Shown: positions 9,714-19,563, numbered from the stretch's first letter. The stretch is 64,000 bases of DNA from Thomasclavelia ramosa DSM 1402 (GCF_014131695.1 NZ_CP036346.1:2852001-2916000), one strand, 5' to 3'. Made by a program: numbers and translations. The notes: a model not told the origin generated them from the sequence alone.

Positions 9714-11129
9714 CTATTTTCTTAAGGTAATCGTAATTCTTTCTGGAGAAACTAATTTCCCCGTTAAATATCCTTTATCTATTTTTAAATCTACTTTAAC
9801 AGTATTCGTCCCCGCCTTCAAGTTTGCCAAATCAATTGAAATATTGAAATCATTGATCGTCAGTGCATCTAAGATTGCTGCCACACCATCTACTTCGACT
9901 GAAGCTTTGTCCTGTCCTTCAGTAAAATTAACTTGATATCCACCATTATTATTAACAATGTTGATTGGAATATCAGTTATTATTCGTTTTGTTGATGGTG
10001 ATACTCGCACAGATGCATCAACAGTATTAAAATCTAACTTATTAATATTCTCTATACCAGTAAGCGGCAATTTAGAATAACTTTTATCGCCACTTAATCC
10101 CGATAAATCAATTACAACCCCAACACTATTAATACTATTCAACAATTCTTCTTTACCATATATAGTTACTTTTTCCTGTTTAAGTTTAATACTCTCAAAA
10201 CCATATCCACTAGCTAATTGCCCTGTATATTGAGGGACAATGGAAACTTCTTTACTATAAGAAGAAACCATACAATCTACCTTGACCGTATTTGGAATAA
10301 TTTCCACATCAACCTTTTTACCACTACGATCATATGCGTATATCTTAGCATTTTGTTCAAAATCATTATTTTTTCCTTTTAAATCAATCACTGCTTTAAC
10401 AGAATTAATTTTATCAATATTGTCTTGTGAACCTCGAACTTCAACTTCATGGTGTTCCATTGATTCAACTGATACTGAATATTTAGAATCCATGCTATCT
10501 TCATTACTAAATTTGTATCCCAGCTCAAAAGTCTTTGTAACCTTTTGTGTGATTTTAACAGTAACAGTCTGTGGTACGATCATTACCTGCAAATCACTAG
10601 GAAAATCTTTTCCCTGCAATTCAATTGTATGTTCACCTTCCCCAAGAGTAGAGAAATCAGCAACTACTTTATATTTCTTAGATATCTTTGTTGAGTAAAT
10701 ATCTAAAGAAGGTCCGACTAAAGCAACATTTACTGTTTCCGGTAATCCTACTACATCGTAGTCACTTTGTAACCCTTCAGTATCAATTTTCACATCATAC
10801 AGATAATCCCCGCCATTAGGGGTTGAAAAGATATTATCAATTCCACCGGTAATTGTAAAGAGTAAAACGACAGCCATAACAAACGATAAAACTTTCATTG
10901 AAAGATTTGATTGCAACATACGATCTAAAAATATATTTAAAGAATTGATCATGTGATAGAATAATTCAAATGCTTTATCTCTCACTTTTACAGTATCATC
11001 AACTACTTTAGAAGTAGTTGTTTTTTCTTCATCTTTCTGTTCTGATTTCTGACGAGTAATGAAGTTTAAAAAGAAATCAGTAGTTGAATCTTTTTTTATT
11101 GGATTTTTAGGATTTTCTTTTTTTGACAT
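9714..11129 (-). CDS. cdaR: CdaR (YbbR-domain) regulator of diadenylate cyclase
   Basis: A 471-residue protein: a cytosolic Lys/Glu-rich N-terminus of about 60 residues, one transmembrane helix (about 80-100, LSFVMAVVLLFTITGG), and an extracytoplasmic part made of tandem YbbR repeats. CdaR binds CdaA across the membrane and adjusts c-di-AMP output. I place the start at the ATG at 11129, one base past the cdaA stop, with the site GGTGAG; an in-frame ATG 12 bases earlier has no spacing from its ribosome site. It is encoded between cdaA and glmM as in most Firmicutes. Confidence 0.93.
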   Translation of the reverse strand: MSKKENPKNPIKKDSTTDFFLNFITRQKSEQKDEEKTTTSKVVDDTVKVRDKAFELFYHMINSLNIFLDRMLQSNLSMKVLSFVMAVVLLFTITGGIDNIFSTPNGGDYLYDVKIDTEGLQSDYDVVGLPETVNVALVGPSLDIYSTKISKKYKVVADFSTLGEGEHTIELQGKDFPSDLQVMIVPQTVTVKITQKVTKTFELGYKFSNEDSMDSKYSVSVESMEHHEVEVRGSQDNIDKINSVKAVIDLKGKNNDFEQNAKIYAYDRSGKKVDVEIIPNTVKVDCMVSSYSKEVSIVPQYTGQLASGYGFESIKLKQEKVTIYGKEELLNSINSVGVVIDLSGLSGDKSYSKLPLTGIENINKLDFNTVDASVRVSPSTKRIITDIPINIVNNNGGYQVNFTEGQDKASVEVDGVAAILDALTINDFNISIDLANLKAGTNTVKVDLKIDKGYLTGKLVSPERITITLRK

Positions 11130-11130
11130 C

Positions 11131-11940
11131 TTACTCACCATCCTTTTCTTGAGTATTGAACCAATCTAGTTCATTAACCAAACTTGCTCGCAACTCTTTT
11201 CGAGGAATTTTTCGAAGTTTACCATCTGTGGCAAAAGAAATCGTTCCTGTTTCTTCAGATACTACAACTGTAAGCGAATCAGTTATCTCGCTAATACCTA
11301 AGGCTGCACGATGTCTAGCTCCATATAGTGGACTTAATTCCTGATTGGTGGGTGGATAAAAGGCGGCCGCACAGACAACCCGATCCCCTTTAATGATCGT
11401 TGCTCCATCATGAAGAGGAGTTCCTTCCCAAAAAATCGTCGTAAATAACTCTGCTTTAATATCAGCATTAATCTTTGTTCCGGTATTAATATAATCTATT
11501 AACGACTGTCTTCGTTCAAAGGTTATTAATGCCCCAGTTTGATCCTCAGATAATTTAGTAATTGCTCCAACCAGCTCATCCATTAATCGTTCTTTTTCAT
11601 CATCGCTAAGATTATCATGCTTTAATTCTAATTTAGTTCGTCCGATTTTTTCCAACAAACCTCGAATCTCTGGCTGAAATACAATAATAATTGCAACCAC
11701 ACCCCAAGTAAGAATTGTATCAACTAAATAATCCATTGCACTTAGTCTTAATAAACTTGTAAACATTTTTAAAATTAGGATCAATAAAACTCCCTTAAAT
11801 AATTGCATTGTACGCATATTTTGCTTCATCATAGAAATCAATAAATAAATTACATACCACACAAGAATTAAATCTATAATAGTTCTACCTACATTAAGGA
11901 TTGAACTTATATTAAATGTAAATGCAGAAATTAACGGCAT
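11131..11940 (-). CDS. cdaA: Membrane diadenylate cyclase CdaA (c-di-AMP synthase)
   Basis: A 269-residue enzyme that makes cyclic di-AMP from two ATP. Three N-terminal transmembrane helices (about 15-35, 40-60 and 65-90) precede a DAC domain with the two signature motifs LHDGATI and GARHRAALGIS. The start is the ATG at 11940, which has a GGGTGAT site. An ATG 18 bases upstream falls 5 bases after the -10 element, effectively at the transcript start, and has no ribosome site. First gene of cdaA-cdaR-glmM. Confidence 0.95.
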   Translation of the reverse strand: MPLISAFTFNISSILNVGRTIIDLILVWYVIYLLISMMKQNMRTMQLFKGVLLILILKMFTSLLRLSAMDYLVDTILTWGVVAIIIVFQPEIRGLLEKIGRTKLELKHDNLSDDEKERLMDELVGAITKLSEDQTGALITFERRQSLIDYINTGTKINADIKAELFTTIFWEGTPLHDGATIIKGDRVVCAAAFYPPTNQELSPLYGARHRAALGISEITDSLTVVVSEETGTISFATDGKLRKIPRKELRASLVNELDWFNTQEKDGE

Positions 11941-11963
11941 CAAATCACCCACTTTCATGAACT

Positions 11964-11972
11964 ATTATACCA
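11964..11972 (-). promoter_or_regulatory. Extended -10 promoter of the cdaA operon
   Basis: The minus strand reads TGGTATAAT, a perfect -10 with the TGn extension. No good -35 is present at 17 bases. Transcription would start within about 15 bases of position 11958. Confidence 0.65.
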
Positions 11973-12065
11973 TTATCCATTTTAAATTAAAAACCCTTTG
12001 TCAAATAATTAAGATTCTTTAATCCGACAAAATAATGACATAAAGATTTACAAACCTGCCATATA

Positions 12066-12095
12066 TTCACATATTGTAAACATTTTAACTATACT
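12066..12095 (+). promoter_or_regulatory. Possible promoter of the small membrane protein gene
   Basis: TTCACA and TATACT with an 18-base spacer, 36 bases before the start codon at 12131. Confidence 0.4.
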
Positions 12096-12130
12096 ATCTT
12101 TTCTTACACTATTGCTGTGAGGTGAAAGTT

Positions 12131-12661
12131 ATGTTAAAAAAGAAAAATAATCTAATTTGCATGATAATGATCATTACTGCTTTGATTAGCGGTATTAGTA
12201 CAGTTATCTTGGATTATAACCTTAATTCAAATAGTTCAGCGGTTACATCACTATCTACGAACAGTAATAATCTCGATGGTGATAATCCTTTTGGAAACAA
12301 TGATTCATCAACTAATAATAGTACAAATCCTTTTGGAAACAGTGATAGCAGTATCTTTCCAACAACAGCCAATAATCAAAACAGTAAATACCGAATTTCA
12401 ATTTTAGCAACTTGTAGTATTATTATTTGTGCATTAATTGCTAGTCTAGCTATCATTTATTTAATTATGTCTAAACTATCTCAACATCAGGTTTTTATTA
12501 ACAATGATAAGAAATGGATCTACGGCTTAAGTAGCTGCTTACTTACAATCTTGATCTCCTTTATCTGTATAAATGCTACCAAAAATTTAGACAGTAAAAC
12601 TAATAATCCTACTAGTATTCCCAATAGTAGTGAACAAAGCAATAACAATGATATTGTCTAA
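12131..12661 (+). CDS. Small membrane protein with Asn/Ser-rich extracellular segment
   Basis: A 176-residue protein I do not recognise. It has an N-terminal hydrophobic helix (about 8-27, ICMIMIITALISGISTVIL), an Asn/Ser/Thr-rich stretch (about 30-85) with two copies of NPFGN followed by DSS, then two further hydrophobic helices (about 90-113 and 130-150) and a polar tail again rich in Asn and Ser. That suggests three membrane passes with one exposed low-complexity loop. The start is the ATG at 12131; the GTG 9 bases earlier is in the ribosome site GAGGTG. It is transcribed away from cdaA and upstream of ferritin. Confidence 0.75.
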   Translation: MLKKKNNLICMIMIITALISGISTVILDYNLNSNSSAVTSLSTNSNNLDGDNPFGNNDSSTNNSTNPFGNSDSSIFPTTANNQNSKYRISILATCSIIICALIASLAIIYLIMSKLSQHQVFINNDKKWIYGLSSCLLTILISFICINATKNLDSKTNNPTSIPNSSEQSNNNDIV

Positions 12662-12669
12662 TGTTACAT

Positions 12670-12712
12670 AATTGTTAAATCTATTAACAATTAAATAAAA
12701 TAGGTCTATACT
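12670..12712 (+). promoter_or_regulatory. Ferritin promoter overlapped by a palindrome
   Basis: TTAACA (12684-12689) and TATACT (12707-12712) are 17 bases apart. Perfect 9-bp arms AATTGTTAA/TTAACAATT with a 5-base centre cover 12670-12692, including the -35. The ferritin ribosome site AGGAGG follows 8 bases after the -10. Confidence 0.65.
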
Positions 12713-12732
12713 ATATACAGGAGGTAATTAAA

Positions 12733-13245
12733 ATGTTAGATAAAAAAGTTGTAGAATTATTAAATGATCAAGTTAACAAAGAATTTTATTCCGCATATCT
12801 TTATTTAGACTTTGCTAATTACTATAAAGATAACGGATTAGATGGGTTTGCCAACTGGTATAATATCCAAGCACAAGAAGAAAGAGACCATGCAATATTA
12901 TTTGTTCAATATCTTCAAAATAACAATGCTAAAGTAACCCTTGAAGCAATCGATAAACCTGATAAAGAGTATACTAAATTAAATGATCCTCTAATTTATG
13001 GCTTAGAACATGAAGAATATGTTACTAGTTTAATTCATAATCTCTATGATGCTGCCTATTCTCTTAAAGATTTTCGTACAATGCAATTCTTAGATTGGTT
13101 TGTTAAAGAACAAGGTGAAGAAGAAACTAATGCTAATGATTTAATTACTAAATTTAATCTATTTGGTTCTGATTCTCGTTCATTATACTTACTTGATAGT
13201 GAACTAGCTGCCCGTGTTTACAATGCTCCATCATTAGTTTTATAA
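12733..13245 (+). CDS. ftnA: Ferritin (non-haem iron storage)
   Basis: A 170-residue ferritin that oxidises Fe2+ and stores it as ferric mineral in a 24-subunit cytosolic shell. The first helix carries E17 (NKEFYSAYLYLDFANYY). The second gives the ferroxidase ligands in QAQEERDHAILF, and EHEEYVTSL and KEQGEEE supply the remaining Glu and Gln residues. The length and four-helix pattern are standard for FtnA. It is monocistronic, with its own promoter and a shared terminator downstream. Confidence 0.96.
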   Translation: MLDKKVVELLNDQVNKEFYSAYLYLDFANYYKDNGLDGFANWYNIQAQEERDHAILFVQYLQNNNAKVTLEAIDKPDKEYTKLNDPLIYGLEHEEYVTSLIHNLYDAAYSLKDFRTMQFLDWFVKEQGEEETNANDLITKFNLFGSDSRSLYLLDSELAARVYNAPSLVL

Positions 13246-13255
13246 CAAAAAATAA

Positions 13256-13300
13256 AAAGGTCATAACGGATAAACAACTGCTTATTCGCTATGATCTTTT
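13256..13300. terminator. Bidirectional terminator between ferritin and gltD
   Basis: An 18-base imperfect stem (three G-U type mismatches) with an 8-base loop, flanked by an A-run on the left and a T-run on the right. It therefore serves ferritin on the plus strand and gltD on the minus strand. Confidence 0.75.
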
Positions 13301-14782
13301 TTATAAATTACTATAACCCATCAAATCAAAATCAACTGCTCGAGCAACTTCGCGACCTTCTTTAATTGCCCAAACCACTAAAGATTGTCCTCGACGCATA
13401 TCACCTGCAACAAATAATTTTTTTATATTTGTTTGATAATCCTGATTGCTTTTTACATTTCCGCGAGGATTCAATGTAACATTAAATGCTCTAGCTACAT
13501 GATCTTCAGTTCCAATAAATCCAGCAGATATTAAAACTAAATCTGCAGGAATAGTTTGTTCACTGCCAGCAACAGGTACCATCTCTACTCGCTTAGTTTC
13601 TTTATTTTCTTTTGGCTCTAATGAAACAATTACTGCTTCTTTTACCTGACCATTTTTATCTAGAATAAATTCTTTTACCGTTGTTTGATAAATACGAGGA
13701 TCTTGATTGAAAACAGCAATACTTTCTTCTTGACCATAATCTGTTTTTTTGATTCTCGGCCATTCTGGCCATGGATTATTGTCACTTCTAATAGCAGGAA
13801 GTTCCGGCATCATTTCTAACTGCGTTACACTTTTACACCCCAAACGAATTGCACTACCAACACAATCATTACCGGTATCACCACCACCAATAACTAGTAC
13901 ATGTTTATCTTTAGTTGGAGCAAAATTTTTATCTTTTAAATTACTATTAAGTAAAGATTTTGTTATTGCTGTCAAGTAATCAACTGCCATTAAAATTCCC
14001 CTGCCTTGACGTCCCGGTACATCAATATCACGGGGCTTCCGTGAACCACAAGCTAGGATTACTCGATCATAGTTATCTAATAATTCTTTAGCTTGCTTTT
14101 CATCTTCAATTCCACAATTAGTTTTAAAAACAACACCTTCAGCCTTCATAATTCCAACACGACAATCAATAACTTCTTTTTCTAATTTCATATTAGGAAT
14201 TCCATACATTAATAATCCACCTATACGGTCGTCCCGTTCATAGACAGTAACTTGGTATCCACGTTTATTTAATTGATCGGCTGCAGTTAACCCAGCTGGT
14301 CCAGAACCCACGATTGCAATTTTCTTATCAATACGATGAGTTGGTGGACATGGTTTAATCAAACCTTTTGCATAAGCATCTTCAATAATCCCATATTCAT
14401 TTTCCTTAACGGTTACAGGTTCGCCATTTAAACCACAAGTACATGCTGCTTCACACAAGGCAGGACATACCCGAGCAGTAAACTCAGGAAAATTATTAGT
14501 TTTTAATAATCTTGCCAATGCCTGCTTATAGTTATTATGATAAATAAGATCGTTCCATTCTGGGATCAGATTATTTAATGGACAGCCAGATACAGCGCCT
14601 TCTAATTCCCGACCAGATTGACAAAACGGTACACCACAATCCATACAGCGGGCTCCTTGGCAGGCTTGATCATCTTTACTCAAATGCTTATGAAATTCAT
14701 TAAAATTTTGAATTCTCTTTTTCGGCTCAACAGCCTTACTAACTTGACGCTCAATTTCTAAAAATCCTGTTGGTTTACCCAT
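13301..14782 (-). CDS. gltD: Glutamate synthase (NADPH) small subunit
   Basis: A 493-residue flavoprotein that passes electrons from NADPH through FAD and iron-sulfur clusters to the large subunit. The N-terminus has the Cys clusters [14 protein letters not shown] and [12 protein letters not shown]. The FAD-binding motif is [15 protein letters not shown] and the NADPH motif [10 protein letters not shown]. The C-terminal FAD segment is [17 protein letters not shown]. It begins 2 bases after the gltB stop, with GGAAGGGGG as ribosome site inside gltB, so the subunits are co-expressed. Confidence 0.97.
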   Translation of the reverse strand: MGKPTGFLEIERQVSKAVEPKKRIQNFNEFHKHLSKDDQACQGARCMDCGVPFCQSGRELEGAVSGCPLNNLIPEWNDLIYHNNYKQALARLLKTNNFPEFTARVCPALCEAACTCGLNGEPVTVKENEYGIIEDAYAKGLIKPCPPTHRIDKKIAIVGSGPAGLTAADQLNKRGYQVTVYERDDRIGGLLMYGIPNMKLEKEVIDCRVGIMKAEGVVFKTNCGIEDEKQAKELLDNYDRVILACGSRKPRDIDVPGRQGRGILMAVDYLTAITKSLLNSNLKDKNFAPTKDKHVLVIGGGDTGNDCVGSAIRLGCKSVTQLEMMPELPAIRSDNNPWPEWPRIKKTDYGQEESIAVFNQDPRIYQTTVKEFILDKNGQVKEAVIVSLEPKENKETKRVEMVPVAGSEQTIPADLVLISAGFIGTEDHVARAFNVTLNPRGNVKSNQDYQTNIKKLFVAGDMRRGQSLVVWAIKEGREVARAVDFDLMGYSNL

Positions 14783-14784
14783 GG

Positions 14785-17700
14785 TTATACCCCCTTCCTA
14801 GCTTCATTGAATGCTTCAACTTTAGCTTGTTCATTTGTTAGACCTTGCTTTTCATAATACTTTATTAATTCAATCATATGCTTATAATCGTGAGGAACAA
14901 CCTTCTTAAACATTGATACTTGTTCACCAAAATTATCTAAAATATCTTTAGCTACTTCTGAATTAGTGTGATTATAATGCTTTTGAATAACGGCCCTTAA
15001 TTCTTCTTCATCATATTTACTTGTCACAGATGAATAAGAGACTAATTCTTTATTAATTCGTGAATACAAACGATTATTAGGATCGTATACATATGCGATT
15101 CCACCAGACATACCGGCTGCAAAATTTCTTCCAGTTTCTCCAAGAACAACAACTAAACCACCTGTCATATATTCTAATCCATGGTCTCCGACACCTTCTA
15201 CAACAGCTTTAGCTCCTGAATTTCTAACTGCAAAACGTTCACCAGCAATCCCATTAATATATGCCTCACCTGAAGTAGCTCCATACAAAGCAACATTTCC
15301 AATAATAATATTTTCAGCTGCTTTAAAGTTTGAATTTTCAGGTGGAACAACTACTAATTTTCCTCCTGATAATCCTTTTCCAAAATAATCATTACTATCA
15401 CCATGCAATGTCAATGTTAAACCATTAGGAATAAAAGCACCAAAACTTTGGCCACCAGAACCATAACAATTTACTTTGAATGTATCATCATCTAATGTAT
15501 CTTGATAGCGTTTAGTAATTTCTGATCCAAATAATGTTCCTAATGTTCGATCGATATTCGTTATATCAACATTGATTTCATGTGATTGGTGGTTTTCTAA
15601 AGCGTTTTTAAACTCTTTTAACAAAATTGTTGTATCTTTTACTTCTTCTAATTTAAAATCATAATTATTTTTAGGATTATGACGTATTTCTTTAGCTTTA
15701 ATATATGGATTATTAATCACTCTAGATAAATCTACATTTTCAACACCTGGACGAACTTCTAATAAATCACTGCGCCCAACCATTTCGTCGATTGTTTTAA
15801 ACCCTAGTTCCGCCATATATTCGCGTAATTCTTGAGCTACAAATCGCATAAAGTTTTCAACATATTCTGGCTTACCTGTAAATCTTTTCCGCAAGATTGG
15901 ATTTTGTGTTGCTACTCCAACTGGACAAGTATCTAGATTACATACTCGCATCATTACACATCCCATTGTTACAAGCGGTGCAGTTGCAAAGCCGTATTCC
16001 TCAGCCCCTAATAAAGTTGCGATTGCTAAATCACGACCTGTCATTAATTTACCATCAGTCTCCAATACAACACGGCCACGCAGATCATTCATGATAAGTG
16101 TTTGATGAGCTTCTGCTAACCCTAATTCCCATGGTAATCCTGCATTATATACAGAGTTTCTAGGTGCTGCTCCAGTTCCACCATCATATCCAGAAATTAA
16201 GATTACTCCAGCCCCAGCTTTAGCAACTCCAGCTGCGACAGTACCGACACCAGCTTCTGAGACTAATTTAACTGAGATTCTAGCATCCTTATTAGCGTTT
16301 TTTAAATCATAAATTAATTGTGCCAAATCCTCAATTGAATATATATCATGATGTGGAGGTGGAGAAATCAATCCTACTCCCGGCGTACTATGTCTTGTTT
16401 TAGCTACCCATGGATAGACTTTTCCAGCTGGTAACTGACCACCTTCACCAGGTTTAGCTCCTTGAGCCATCTTAATTTGAATTTCTTTTGCTGAACATAA
16501 ATACTGAGAAGTCACTCCAAATCTTCCTGAAGCAACCTGCTTGATTGCTGAGCATCTACTATCACCATTTTCATCAAGAATAAAACGCTCTGGATCCTCA
16601 CCACCTTCACCGCTATTAGATTTTCCTTTCAAACGATTCATAGCAATTGCCATCGTTTCATGAGCTTCTTTTGAAATTGAGCCATATGACATTGCTCCTG
16701 TTTTAAATCTTTGTACAATTTTATCAACACTTTCAACTTCATCAAGCGGAATTGATTTTCCCTTTTTGAATTGTAATAATCCTCGAAGATTTAGATTTTT
16801 ACCCTCTTCATCAATCATTGCTGAATATTCTTTAAATAATTTATAATCGCCATTGCGTGTCGCTAGTTGTAATTTGTGAATTGTTGCAGGATTGTATAGA
16901 TGTTCTTCTTTTCCACTACGTTCTTTATGATCACCACGACTATCAAGTGTAATATCGACGTCTAATCCTAATGGATCATAAACTTTACTATGACGATAAT
17001 CAACATCATTTTCAATATCCTTGATTGTCTTCCCTTCTATTCTGGTTACTGTTTTAGGGAAATACTTAGCAACAAAGTCTTTAGCTAAACCGATTGCTTC
17101 GAAGTTCTGTGAACCCCGATATGATTGAATTGTTGAAATTCCCATTTTTGATGCAATTTTAACAATTCCATGCAAAATACCGTCATTATAATCTTCGATT
17201 GCAGCATAGTAATCTTTATCTAGTAAGCCTTCATCAACAAGTTCAAAAATTGTATCTTGTGCTAAATATCCATTAACAGCACTAGCCCCGTATCCAATCA
17301 AAGTCGCATAATGATGCACTTCACGTGGCTCTCCAGATTCTAAAATCAAGGCTACAGACATTCTTTTTTTAGTATTTACTAAGTGTTCATTCATTGCTGC
17401 AACTGCTAATAAAGAAGGGATTGGAACATGATTTTCATCAACTCCTCGATCCGATAAAATTAAAATATTAGCTCCTTCGTGATAAGCCTTATCTGCTTCT
17501 ACAAATAATTTATCTAAGGCTTTTTCAAGTGAAGTATTTTTATAATAAAGCATTGATAATACTGCTACTTTAAAACCATCTTTCTTAATATTCTTGATTT
17601 TCAATAAATCAGTATTACTTAAAATTGGATGATCGATTTTCAACAAGCGACAGTTCTTCTCATTATCAGCTAAAATATTTCCTTCTGTTCCAATACATAA

Positions 17701-19296
17701 AGCTGTTGAAGTAATAATTTCTTCCCTAATAGCATCGATTGGAGGGTTAGTCACTTGAGCAAATAATTGTTTAAAATAATTAAATAATGGGGGATGCTGC
17801 ATTGATAATACCGCTAATGGTGAATCATTTCCCATTGCAACTACTTCTTCACTACCATTCAATGCTAATTTTTTTATATACGTATTTACATCCTCATAAC
17901 TATAACCATAAATTTTCTGTAACTTAGTTAGCTGTTCCCCTTGATAACGTTCAACTCGAGCATTAGGAATGCGCATATCTTTTAATTTAATCAAATTACT
18001 TTCAAGCCATTCACCATAAGGCTGTTTATGGGCATAACTTTCTTTTAAATCATCATCCGCAATTAACTTACCAGCTTTTGTATCAACTAATAACATTTTT
18101 CCTGGGCGTAACCGATCTTTAATAACAATATCTTCAGCAGGAATATCTAAAGCTCCAACTTCAGATGATAAAATCAAATAATCATCACGAGTAATATAAT
18201 AACGAGATGGGCGAAGTCCATTTCGATCAAGTACCGCTCCCATAACTTCTCCATCACTGAATAAAATTGAAGCTGGACCATCCCAAGGTTCCATTAGAGT
18301 TGAATTGTATTCATAAAAATCTTTCTTTGACTGTGACATACTTTTATCATTATCATAAGGTTCTGGAATACACATCATTACTGCTCTTGGTAATTCCATT
18401 CCAGACATAACTAGAAATTCTAATGTATTGTCCAGCATTGCTGAATCTGAACCGTTAATATCAACGACTGGGTACACTTTATTAGTATCCAGCAAATTAG
18501 TTGTCATGATTTCTTCGCGACATAACATATTATTAGCATTGCCTTTAATTGTGTTAATTTCCCCATTATGAACAATAAAACGATTAGGATGAGCCCGTTG
18601 CCAAGAAGGCATTGTATTAGTTGAAAAACGTGAATGGACTAACGCAATCGCACTCTTATATTCATCATCTTGAAGATCTTTAAAAAATGAGCGCAATTGT
18701 CCAACCAAGAACATTCCTTTATAAACAATTGTTCGTGATGAAAAAGAACATACATAGGTATCGTCAAAATTGCTTTGTTCAAAAATTCTACGAGTTTGAT
18801 AAAGGATTCGATCAAACTCGATCCCTTTATTGATTCCATGAGGTTTTTTTATGAAACATTGCCAAATTGAAGGCATCGCATCAAGTGCTTTTTGCCCTAA
18901 TACTTTAGGAACAGTAGGTACTTCACGCCATCCTAAAAATTCCATTCCTTCCTTAATTACGATTGTTTCAAGCATTTTTTTAACTCGATTACGTAAATGT
19001 TCATCTCTTGGCATAAATAACATTCCAACACCAAATTTACCTTCTAACGGTAATGGAAATTCTTTAATTGTCTTTTTAAAATAACTATATGGTACTTGCG
19101 TTAAAATTCCGACACCATCACCCGTCTCACCTGCAGCATCCTTACCAGCACGATGCTCTAATTGTTCAACAATTTTTAATGCATTACTTACCGTAATATG
19201 CGTTTTAACTCCCTTAATGTTTACAACTGCACCAATCCCACAGTTGTCATGTTCAAATGATTTATCGTATAATCCTAGATTTTTTTTCTCGTTCAT
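14785..19296 (-). CDS. gltB: Glutamate synthase large subunit
   Basis: A 1,503-residue subunit that makes two glutamate from glutamine and 2-oxoglutarate. The class II amidotransferase domain begins at C19 (DNCGIGAV), which is exposed after removal of an 18-residue propeptide. It continues to about 430 and is followed by the central domain, the FMN-binding synthase barrel (GEGGEDPERF, GYDGGTGAAPRNS), the 3Fe-4S cysteines (CVMMRVCNLDTCPVG) and the C-terminal beta-helix (GSGGQSFGAF). The length is standard. It forms a two-gene operon with gltD, for ammonia assimilation. Confidence 0.97.
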   Translation of the reverse strand: MNEKKNLGLYDKSFEHDNCGIGAVVNIKGVKTHITVSNALKIVEQLEHRAGKDAAGETGDGVGILTQVPYSYFKKTIKEFPLPLEGKFGVGMLFMPRDEHLRNRVKKMLETIVIKEGMEFLGWREVPTVPKVLGQKALDAMPSIWQCFIKKPHGINKGIEFDRILYQTRRIFEQSNFDDTYVCSFSSRTIVYKGMFLVGQLRSFFKDLQDDEYKSAIALVHSRFSTNTMPSWQRAHPNRFIVHNGEINTIKGNANNMLCREEIMTTNLLDTNKVYPVVDINGSDSAMLDNTLEFLVMSGMELPRAVMMCIPEPYDNDKSMSQSKKDFYEYNSTLMEPWDGPASILFSDGEVMGAVLDRNGLRPSRYYITRDDYLILSSEVGALDIPAEDIVIKDRLRPGKMLLVDTKAGKLIADDDLKESYAHKQPYGEWLESNLIKLKDMRIPNARVERYQGEQLTKLQKIYGYSYEDVNTYIKKLALNGSEEVVAMGNDSPLAVLSMQHPPLFNYFKQLFAQVTNPPIDAIREEIITSTALCIGTEGNILADNEKNCRLLKIDHPILSNTDLLKIKNIKKDGFKVAVLSMLYYKNTSLEKALDKLFVEADKAYHEGANILILSDRGVDENHVPIPSLLAVAAMNEHLVNTKKRMSVALILESGEPREVHHYATLIGYGASAVNGYLAQDTIFELVDEGLLDKDYYAAIEDYNDGILHGIVKIASKMGISTIQSYRGSQNFEAIGLAKDFVAKYFPKTVTRIEGKTIKDIENDVDYRHSKVYDPLGLDVDITLDSRGDHKERSGKEEHLYNPATIHKLQLATRNGDYKLFKEYSAMIDEEGKNLNLRGLLQFKKGKSIPLDEVESVDKIVQRFKTGAMSYGSISKEAHETMAIAMNRLKGKSNSGEGGEDPERFILDENGDSRCSAIKQVASGRFGVTSQYLCSAKEIQIKMAQGAKPGEGGQLPAGKVYPWVAKTRHSTPGVGLISPPPHHDIYSIEDLAQLIYDLKNANKDARISVKLVSEAGVGTVAAGVAKAGAGVILISGYDGGTGAAPRNSVYNAGLPWELGLAEAHQTLIMNDLRGRVVLETDGKLMTGRDLAIATLLGAEEYGFATAPLVTMGCVMMRVCNLDTCPVGVATQNPILRKRFTGKPEYVENFMRFVAQELREYMAELGFKTIDEMVGRSDLLEVRPGVENVDLSRVINNPYIKAKEIRHNPKNNYDFKLEEVKDTTILLKEFKNALENHQSHEINVDITNIDRTLGTLFGSEITKRYQDTLDDDTFKVNCYGSGGQSFGAFIPNGLTLTLHGDSNDYFGKGLSGGKLVVVPPENSNFKAAENIIIGNVALYGATSGEAYINGIAGERFAVRNSGAKAVVEGVGDHGLEYMTGGLVVVLGETGRNFAAGMSGGIAYVYDPNNRLYSRINKELVSYSSVTSKYDEEELRAVIQKHYNHTNSEVAKDILDNFGEQVSMFKKVVPHDYKHMIELIKYYEKQGLTNEQAKVEAFNEARKGV

Positions 19297-19323
19297 ATAG
19301 GTTCCCCCTTTTTATGTAGCCCC

Positions 19324-19352
19324 ATAATACACTATTTCGATAAATGTGTAAA
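19324..19352 (-). promoter_or_regulatory. Promoter of gltBD
   Basis: On the minus strand TTTACA (19347-19352) and TATTAT (19324-19329) are 17 bases apart, about 28 bases before the gltB start codon. Confidence 0.6.
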
Positions 19353-19421
19353 GATATGTGAATTTTTTAGAAAAATCCTAAAAAAACAAAAATAATTCCT
19401 AGTTTAACCCCGTAAAACAGC

Positions 19422-19439
19422 CATTTTAGTACTAAAATG
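19422..19439. repeat. Perfect 18-base palindrome between gltB and the PduL gene
   Basis: CATTTTAGT/ACTAAAATG is self-complementary with no spacer. It lies about 70 bases upstream of the gltB -35 and 17 bases upstream of a TATAAT on the plus strand. An operator is possible; no T-run marks it as a terminator. Confidence 0.55.
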
Positions 19440-19529
19440 ATTATTTTTTAGCATTTATAATAATTTATTTTTACTATTTTAATAAATTTCTATCTAAAAT
19501 CTTTTTAAAAAAATTTAAAATTTTTTCTA

Positions 19530-19563
19530 TTTTATCGCTATTTCCTTGAAAATAGCGATAAAA
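19530..19563. repeat. 14-bp hairpin in the PduL gene leader
   Basis: TTTTATCGCTATTT and AAATAGCGATAAAA pair perfectly around a 6-base loop. There is no T-run on either strand. It ends about 36 bases before the start codon and runs directly into AAAGGAG, so it may stabilise or control the leader RNA. Confidence 0.6.

Noticed and set aside
15897-19084. Short open frames on either strand inside gltB
   Set aside because: They overlap a well-supported glutamate synthase frame and have no ribosome sites or family pattern.
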